A stretch of DNA of 64,000 bases from Polydactylus sextarius (lineage: Eukaryota; Chordata; Actinopteri; Polynemidae), in NCBI GenBank assembly GCA_016801845.1, contig CM028909.1, positions 3,020,313-3,084,312 of the forward strand. The letters are read 5' to 3'. The position numbers and the translations under genes were made by a program. The number at the start of each line of letters is the position of its first letter. Position 1 is the first letter of the stretch. Positions 49,740 to 64,000 of the stretch are shown piece by piece. Below the pieces are notes generated by a model. The model did not search any database. It was not told the DNA's origin and saw only the letters and a program-made list of their open reading frames with translations.

Positions 49740-50430
49740 TCACACACATACAATAGAATATAGATAAAATAATTTAGTCTCAAAAGAATCCTCAACACAG
49801 GCTTCTACCAGTTTTATTAATGTCTAATGTTTATATTGAATATTTCATAACAACACAACAACAGCATAGTATAAGACACCAGGTACTGATGCTTACAAAC
49901 TTTTATTTGCAGTTTGTGCTCAGGTAAGAGAAGTGACGACGACGGATGATATAGAACGACAGGTAACTGTCAACAGCTGATCACTGGAGTACGATGCTAC
50001 ATGACACGTACCACGTCTCCAGACTGGTCTGCCGGCGCCTCCAGGTCCCCGTGGAGATGAGGGTCTGGGTCTCCCCTGAGGCTGTTGCCCTCACCCCCCC
50101 CCCCCCACCCACAGACCACCCAGACCCACCAGATAAAACGGGAGAAAAAGAAAACAATGCTACATACAGCGTAGCTTTCACCAGCATCTCATCAATAAAA
50201 AAGTAAACATTTCTTTGGTCCAACCTCAGATACAGTGACTCATAATAATCAATAATTTAGGTCTGGAGGATGCTGAACCATCCAGTTTTTATTCATTTCA
50301 TCTCAAGTCTAGTTTAAGGAGAACATAACTAGTTTTAGTTTGATTTTAATTTTTGAGGAATTAAGAAATACTTTGAGTTTTTATTCAGTTTGTGTTAAGA
50401 AATGTTCAAATGAGCAAAACCTTGATTTAA
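49740..50430. other. intergenic between kcnab2 and fam107-like gene
   Basis: It contains a C-homopolymer patch near 50,092-50,107 within a GC-richer segment (50,020-50,140). No splice-supported coding sequence was seen. Confidence 0.4.
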
Positions 50431-50581
50431 TCTTTTAAGACCAGAGCTCTTGTTTTTTATTTCTTGTAGATTTTACTTGTAGTGTATTTTTGTTCCTCTG
50501 ACTTTTCTGGGCTCCATTGAGCATAATTAAGTATCATTGGATAGACAACCCAAACTGTGATGTGCACGTATGTGGACACCA

Positions 50582-51300
50582 GGACCCGTATTCACAAGGA
50601 TCAGAGTCTCTCAGAGACTCCTAACTTAGACTAAAACTTCTTAAATCTTAGCTTAAGAGTGATTCAGGAAGTTGAGAGTAACTCTGATCAAGGAGACAGG
50701 AGCTTTCATCTCAGTGAGGTGTGGTTGACCACGTTGTCTTCTAAACGCTGTGATTGGTTGTTACAAAAAGGAAAAAACAAAAACAAATGTGCTCCTAGTA
50801 ATGAATGGACAGTGAAATCAATCAATCATAGACCAATAGATATGATCAATGTGTGTCATGATGATGAAACTCAGCAAAATTAAATAAATTGTTACACATC
50901 TTCAAAATGTTTGAACAGACCTCAGTCACATGATCATTATTATATTGATCTGTTTATTGTTGTTTACTCTCCATGCTGGTGATTTTACTACTGAATCTAT
51001 TTGATATTAATGGTGGACGCAGACTCAGCTGTCAGCTACTGTGGTTGCTGCCTCTTTGTAAAAAGTGGTTTGATTTGAACGACCAAAACAACGAAAGAAA
51101 TGGAGAAAAAAGAAAGAAGGATCAAGACGGTAGCGTCTCATTAAATCACTGTTGTTCAATATACAGAGAATATCTCTCCTGTCTTTCCTCCATCTTCTCT
51201 GTTTAAGACTCTTAGGTTGTTAAAAATCCTCCTCCCTCCTCTAACACTTTTTCACCTCAGGAGCTCCATTAAGGCCTCAGATGCTTTGTGAATAACTTTC
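50582..51300. mobile_element. candidate PIF/Harbinger-like element
   Basis: The left end 'cccgtattcacaagg' and right end 'gctttgtgaataac' are inverted-similar. They resemble the 'gtattcacaaag' termini common to teleost Harbinger-type elements. The interior has no intact transposase. Boundaries are approximate. Confidence 0.4.
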
Positions 51301-51469
51301 ATCTTACCGAGGGAAAACTCTAAGATTAAATTTTAGAATTCTAAGATTTAAGATTTTGAGGTTTAAGAAGCTAGAAAAAGTAGCACATGAGCATGTGGAC
51401 TGTGCTTGACCTCTAGCAGGCGCCGCTAATAAAAACATGACATTAAATATAAAATCTACAAAACCACTG

Positions 51470-51534
51470 TTTATTAAAACGTCCCATGTTAAGCAACTTT
51501 CACCAGCGTCTCCATCACTTGGTCGCTCATTTGG
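51470..51534 (-). other. candidate terminal exon of a small unidentified gene
   Basis: The minus strand shows an acceptor (ttttcag, exon starting 51,534), then a frame QMSDQVMETLVKVA followed by TAA (51,489-51,491). AATAAA (51,470-51,475) comes only about 14 nt later. Acceptor, short frame and immediate polyadenylation signal together look like a genuine last exon. It does not fit as an extension of the fam107-like gene, whose own stop lies upstream at 52,186. The upstream exons are not identified; the promoter-like block at 55.0-55.4 kb on the same strand is the obvious partner. Confidence 0.3.
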
Positions 51535-52185
51535 CTGAAAACAAATAAATAATCAAATCAAATAGATTGAGAATTATTTCATAGATACAAGTCGGAGGAG
51601 TTATCAATTCTATTATAATATATATTTTTGCTTAATTAACTTAATTGGATGATTACATTGAGGATGGTGCTGCAGCGCCCCCTATTGACCACTTGCTGCT
51701 GCTTATGCTGCATATGTTAGCGAGTCATAGCCTAATTTTACAGACTCGTGTCAGCAGCCAGAGCTGTATATAAATAGAGTTAGTCCAACTCAACAGCAGC
51801 GTGTCATGTTGTAATCCTTAGTCCCAGGATTTTACAGTGTAATCCTGCGGAGCCAACATGCGATGTTCAAGTCAAACGTTTATTTTCGTCACTATCATTG
51901 TCCGACAACATGGAAAACATCCTTATAAAAATATCCTCGTGTGTATTCACTAATTAAACCCATCAGTAATCAGATGCAGTTCTCAGTGTAGAAAATATCA
52001 GCAGTTTAATAAAGAACAAAACTTAATTTCACAGTAACAATGTTAAAAAGTCAAACGTGATAATACTGGTTTTCACAACACACGTCACATTAATAAATAA
52101 CAAATCAAGCTGAAATACTGTCTCTTATCATAAATCATTACAACGTTACAGTCAACAGATTATTTCACTATTTACCAGAAACATT

Positions 52186-59113
<6,928 letters not shown>

Positions 59114-59369
59114 GTGATTGTACTTGCTGTGAAAGGCCTGGAGTTGAGCTGTGATCAGATGGAGCGGGGGCGGGATGGACGGAGGACGCAGTTACAACGT
59201 TTCTCAATACATGAAGAAGCTGGATGGATGACAGCACTTGAGGACCTAACATGGAGCGTTAGCTGCTTCTGCATGCTGGGCAGCTGAAATCAAACAGCAG
59301 GACAGAGTTACAGTAGGTAGGATGGAAAACAGATGGATAGTTGTATTAGAACATGAGTCACAGTGTTGT

Positions 59370-60040
59370 ATAGTAACAAAGTACTAATACTTCACTACTG
59401 TACTTCAGTATGTTTTGGGAGTATCTGTACTTTAATAGAGTCTCTCTTTTACTTCACTACATTTTAACTTAATGACACTTTTACTCTGATACATGTTCAA
59501 TGTTCAGTGTCGTTCCAACAATCAGAGTAAAGTAAATGTGGTGTTTTCTCCAGCTCCGGTTCACTCTAAGTCGACCTGTGACTGTTTAGACCATCAACAC
59601 CATGTTTGAGGGTTGATGGAGGCTCCATCTTAAAGGTGGATGATGGAGAAACTTCAACAAAATATCAATATCAAAGAGAAATTTAGTGAAAAAACAACAA
59701 GTTTAGTTCTTTAGTTCAGACTCAAGACATTGTCTATGAAGATTGTTGTAGCTCCATGTTTTAAAGTGCTGGATAAACTTCATAATATTCTTCTGTTTTA
59801 TTAACATGTTATTGTACTTTTACTTTCATTACTTCAGTACATTTAATTATAGATTACTGTCATACTGAAGTACAGTAAATACTAGATACTTTAAGACTTT
59901 TACTGGAGAATCATTCTAGTGACGACTTGAACTTCTACCAAAGTTATTTTTTGGTTGAGTGTCTGTACTTCTACTCTAGTGTCTGTACTTCTACTCTAGT
60001 GTCTGTACTTCTACTCTAGTGTCTGTACTTCTACTCTAGT
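59370..60040 (-). mobile_element. dispersed repeat, inverted copy of 24.34-25.0 kb
   Basis: The reverse complement of the 24 kb copy, with about four units of the 20-bp tandem repeat (59,961-60,040) against six there. It keeps an internal segment ('gtctctcttttacttcacta' region, 59,440-59,490) that the other copy lacks. It lies in the 5' part of the fam107-like locus. Confidence 0.88.
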
Positions 60041-60450
60041 GGGACAACACCGACAAGTCATAAAACTGCAGTTCAATATTAAAGTAACAGCCACACAATG
60101 TCCACGCACAACTCAAATAAACATAAAAGAGCAGAGACACATGATGCAGGTTCATAGAACTACAACTTGTAGAAACAGGGGAGAGACTCGCTGCAGTGAT
60201 AAACTATGAAGAAGAAAAACACAAATGTGGACATACTAGTAACAGCATGAATCTGAGAACAGCTGCCGTCTTCTGTGATTTTTACAGAACAAAATGTGAA
60301 TAGAAACACTTTGCATTTTTCATGAGACATTAGATGCAGGTCATTTCATGATCGTGTGTGTAAAGATCCAGTTGAAATGTAAAGAGCAGAGCATCTACTA
60401 CAGATAATATAGCAGAATGTAAAGGAGAAGGAAACAGGATTCAGTCCTAC

Positions 60451-60610
60451 CTGTGCTGCACTGCTCCTTCATCAGAGGCTGCTGTCAGCGAACACCAGCC
60501 ATCATGTGGAGATGACCCACTTTGACACTGTAGAGAGTTGTTACTTGAGATCCCTGAATGTGGTGCTCGCTCACTCACTCACTCACTGTCTCTGTGTCCA
60601 CACTGAGACA
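60451..60610 (-). other. probable non-coding first exon of the fam107-like gene
   Basis: A donor GCACAG|GTAGGA ends the exon at 60,451. It pairs with the acceptor 'gatttcag' before 59,285, whose exon contains the start codon. The sequence upstream includes a 'tatattta' TATA-like stretch near 60,650. Confidence 0.4.
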
Positions 60611-60659
60611 CTGATAGGATGAAGCAATGCTACACCAATAACACTGCTTATGTAAATAT

Positions 60660-61600
60660 AAAGACACCTGCCGCATTCAGAAACTCTTTAGGATGAATAT
60701 AAAATTTAAATGAAATAAAAAAAATTAAATGAAATATAGATTTATAATGACAGAGGAATGAGTTTAGGCTTAGAGCTACTGTCTTTAAAAATAGTGGTAT
60801 AATCCAGGGACAGAGAGAAATACTTTAATATGTAGAAGTTACATTAACTCAGAGGAGATGATGTAAACACGTCTATTTATTAACGAGATAATAAACAAAA
60901 CAACGAAATAAAAGTTGTGACGGACAAGATCATGTATGAACATGTATGTAAACTGGACTCAGCCATTTTTCTTTTAGCAACAACTTTAGGTTACTAGTGT
61001 GTCAACAACATATAGAAAATGTACAGACTCACATTTACACCCATCTGGGCAAATTAGTCATAAATTAACCCAAATGTCTCTGAACAGAGTTCCTGGCTGA
61101 GCCACAGGATAATATTATATTACTAATTAATTAAGCAAAAAACCTTCATTCACACTGATCCTACTTCACCTTTAATTCATGAAATAATTGAAACCTGGTT
61201 CTTTTTTAATGCAAATGCAGTTTTCTATGGACTTAGAAAGATGATTGATTATCTATCAATTGATTATTTCTTATTCACTTTCGCTTGTTAGATCTGTGCT
61301 GTCAGAAGTGAACTCAAATGTTATTTCTTTATAAAAACATGCTTATACACAGCGTAAACCAGCCCTAACGCAGCCTGTTAAATAGACTTGTTATACCTTA
61401 ATAATAGAAATAGATGAAGTAGATTCTTTTATTCTATCTTCCCTGGCTTCTTTAAACCACAGTTTTCTTAACACAAACTAAATAAAATCTTCAGAATCGC
61501 TGATTAATCTTTATTAATTTATACAGTGAACATCTCTATTGATAGTTTGTGTTTGATGGTGATAACACACACACACAGACACTCATACAGACGGTTCAGA
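60660..61600. other. intergenic, AT-rich
   Basis: No exon or recognisable repeat seen, apart from a short CA run near 61,567. Confidence 0.4.
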
Positions 61601-61613
61601 CAAAAGGATATGT

Positions 61614-61988
61614 TTTATTAAAATCAAAATAAAGATATGTTAGAGCTTTTTCTCATTTGTTATCAGCATAGACAGTACAACTGTACATAATAACACAGGA
61701 ACAGGACGAGGAAGATTAAATGGAAATGTGTTTCAAAAAAATACTGTCTGATCTTTTTTTTTTTTTTTTTTTTTAAATGATCCCCGAGACATTCAGCACC
61801 ACCGGGCACCGGTCAACACCTCTGGAAGCAAACGGTTGAACTTTACTCATAAACACACGTCTGTCAAAAGGAAAAGACTGAACAGTAGCAGGAAATGATC
61901 TGTGACATTTCAACCAACAACATCACGACCCACGGGTCAACAGCGCTCTACATGACAACACTTCCTCCTCCTCCTCATCATCATCATC

Positions 61989-62019
<31 letters not shown>

Positions 62020-63784
62020 ACATCATCTCTGTTCACATTTTGTTGCTGTAGAAAAGCTGTGCTTGGACAAAAACAGTAGCTTTGACATTTGGCACCATTG
62101 TGCCAAAAAAAAAAAAAAAAAAAATTGAGCACAGTAAAGAATGACAGAGTAGAATCAGTAGAATGAAAACACTATGAGTGCACTCACCTCCATCACTGAC
62201 ACGGTTCATGGTTATTATGTTTTAATGGAATGAGAGATCAGAATAAATACTATTTTCCTGTTTCACCTTCTACACTAAGTCGTCAACACAGTGTTGGCCT
62301 GACCTTGAAAACACAGCAATCACAGGTTTGCATATATATAAAAATAAGGCCTATATAAAAATAAGGCTCATTATAACTGTGTTGTTGTGTTTCTATTGAG
62401 GATGTAAATTAATGTTAAAATAATAATAATAAAAAAAACACAATAACGTAAATCTAAACTCTAACACTGCATCTCTGTGGAGAAATTGGTCAAAAACAAA
62501 ATGAATTAGATTTATTCTATATCGTTAACACAGAGTTGGAAAAAAAAAACACAAATCAAATGACAGATTAGATCGAACAGATTGAAAAAAAACAAAAAAC
62601 AAAACAAAAAACCTAACTGTGACTAGAGCCGAGTCAGCACAATGAGGTGGAATGAAACGTCAAAGTAAAAAGAAACTTCTGATCACGTTTGATTGATTGA
62701 TTTCGTCGTCATGTGATGTCATACATCAACACATTAGTGCTGTTATCAAAAAAACTACTATACTTAAGGGATCTTGCATATTATTTATATAGTACCAACC
62801 AAAGGTTTGTCTCTCTCATACATATTTACAAATTGGCTTTTTCTTTTTTTAAACAAATCTGGTCTAGAAAAAGAAATTTTAACTGTTCTGTGCCACGACA
62901 CAAAGATCTAAGATCATACATGTAATATCTGAGCGGCGTGTGTTGGTTCGATAGGTTTTAAAGTCTCCAATCAAAATCATTTGTTAAAGTATTAATACTA
63001 AATAAGTAATCCTGTGGTAGACGTCCACTGGTCTATTAACTGTTAAGTCATAAACACGCTTTAGTATCTTAGCGACTGTCGACAGGAAATGAAGCAACAT
63101 TATGTCGTCTTATGTTGCACAAGATGGAGGAGACTACATCAGTCACGATCTTCACTCACTGAAACGTCACTGACTTTATCTCTAGAAGCTTCTGTTAACA
63201 CATTAACACTATCTACACAATTAACACTGAGCTTCAGATAAAGGCAGAAAATAATAATAATTACATCACAGTTCAAACTACTGTCTGTTGATTAACACAC
63301 TTACGACAACTAAGTAAGTGCAAAGAAAGGAAAAAGAAATTTGTGCAAATCTTGTAAAAAGATTCACCTGATTATGAAGAAAACAGACGCAGCTCCACCA
63401 GTTATCACACGTGATGGAGCCGCGGGAAATTAGCTGGTTTCAATAATTCATGAACGAGGGTTTCACATTAGTCACAGTTTTACAGTGAAACAACGAAAGA
63501 CGAGGGAGAAACATAAAGAAGAAGCTTTTTTTAAACACCAGGTGGCACCACTGTAATGGCAAGTATTATCTTTTTTTTGTTGTTGTAGTTGTACCTACAG
63601 GTTCATCAAGGAAATATACGGCCACAACATATATTTAAAAAAAAAAAAAAGAAAGGAAAAAAAGCCTGATTTGATTTGAGTAGTTTGGCATCGTTCCTGT
63701 CAGATATGGAAACATTTTACTGACTTTGTTGTTTGTTGAATTCTGGACATGTGAGTTGAAACTGATCAAACACTGATGTGACAT
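61614..63784 (-). other. 3'UTR-like region of an unidentified minus-strand gene
   Basis: Starting after the stop at 63,785 on the minus strand there is no further coding potential. A strong AATAAA lies at 61,614-61,619. The region includes a TCC/ATC triplet repeat (61,966-62,020) and poly-A/T tracts, which generate the open frames seen there. Confidence 0.4.
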
Positions 63785-63909
63785 TTAAGTGTTAAATAGA
63801 GGTGAATCAGGAGGAAGATCCTGCTCCACATGGTCAATGAACTCACCTGAGTTTGATCGTTTCAGTCTGTCAGGTGGCTGAGATAGTCGGAGTGACCTGC
63901 GACCCCAGA
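63785..63909 (-). CDS. candidate last coding exon of an unidentified gene
   Basis: A good acceptor (pyrimidine tract then ccccgctgcag) precedes 63,909. In one phase the exon encodes 40 residues ending DHVEQDLPPDSPLFNT and a TAA stop; the other two frames close after 12-15 codons. The peptide has normal composition, with basic then acidic segments (RRSLRLSQPPDRLKRSNSGE), and could be the C-terminus of a larger protein lying beyond the window. I do not recognise the family, and the frame choice rests on length alone. Confidence 0.35.
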
Positions 63910-64000
63910 CTGCAGCGGGGACAAGGAGAGTAAAGTACTGACAGAGCTGAAAGGAATCACTAGAGGAAAGTTTTAAAACTGTCTGCACAACCATGACGAG

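Noticed and set aside
49261..49749. Minus-strand frames of 152 and 162 residues full of repeated SFISRTSPSFPG-like units
   Set aside because: They come entirely from the 20-bp minisatellite, which lacks stops in more than one frame; no start context, splice sites or conservation expected of a gene.

Overview
The window is vertebrate nuclear DNA from a ray-finned (teleost) fish. The evidence is split genes with GT-AG introns, teleost-type natriuretic peptides, TATA boxes and AATAAA signals, dense CA/TA/TATC microsatellites, and decayed L2, L1, Penelope, Tc1, hAT-like and SINE elements. Coding sequence was assembled by hand from splice sites, reading phase and family recognition; no alignment was run.

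Layout. 1-5.2 kb is repeat-rich and shows no gene. 5.2-14.2 kb (+) holds three tandem natriuretic peptide genes: a CNP-3-type gene with no C-terminal tail, nppb (BNP) and nppa (ANP). 16.3-20.0 kb (-) is a complete six-exon cardiac/slow troponin C gene (tnnc1), convergent with nppa. 20-25 kb is repeat-rich, with one GC-rich promoter-like block at 23.7-23.9 kb. 25.2-33.1 kb (+) is dedd, encoding a death-effector-domain DNA-binding protein, with a long 3'UTR. 33.4-37.5 kb is a nest of transposable elements. 37.8-48.6 kb (-) is a 14-exon Kv-channel beta-subunit gene (kcnab2-like) whose usual last coding exon was not found. 49.3 kb is a 20-bp minisatellite. 52.2-60.6 kb (-) is a complete FAM107-family gene; a separate promoter-like block (55.0-55.4 kb) and a possible small terminal exon (51.5 kb) lie in or beside it. 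61.6-63.9 kb (-) looks like the 3' end of a further unidentified gene.

Together nppb, nppa and tnnc1 form a compact group of genes expected to be expressed in heart. The nppb and nppa promoters share a GATA-6 bp-T-box module with identical spacing, and nppa adds an NKX2-5-type site. The troponin C carries the I28/Q29/D30 residues associated with high calcium affinity in cold-water fish. No wholly new biological system was identified. The best leads are the shared promoter module, the missing kcnab2 terminal exon beside a transposon nest, a possible small gene inside the fam107 locus, and two minisatellites with higher-order periodicity.
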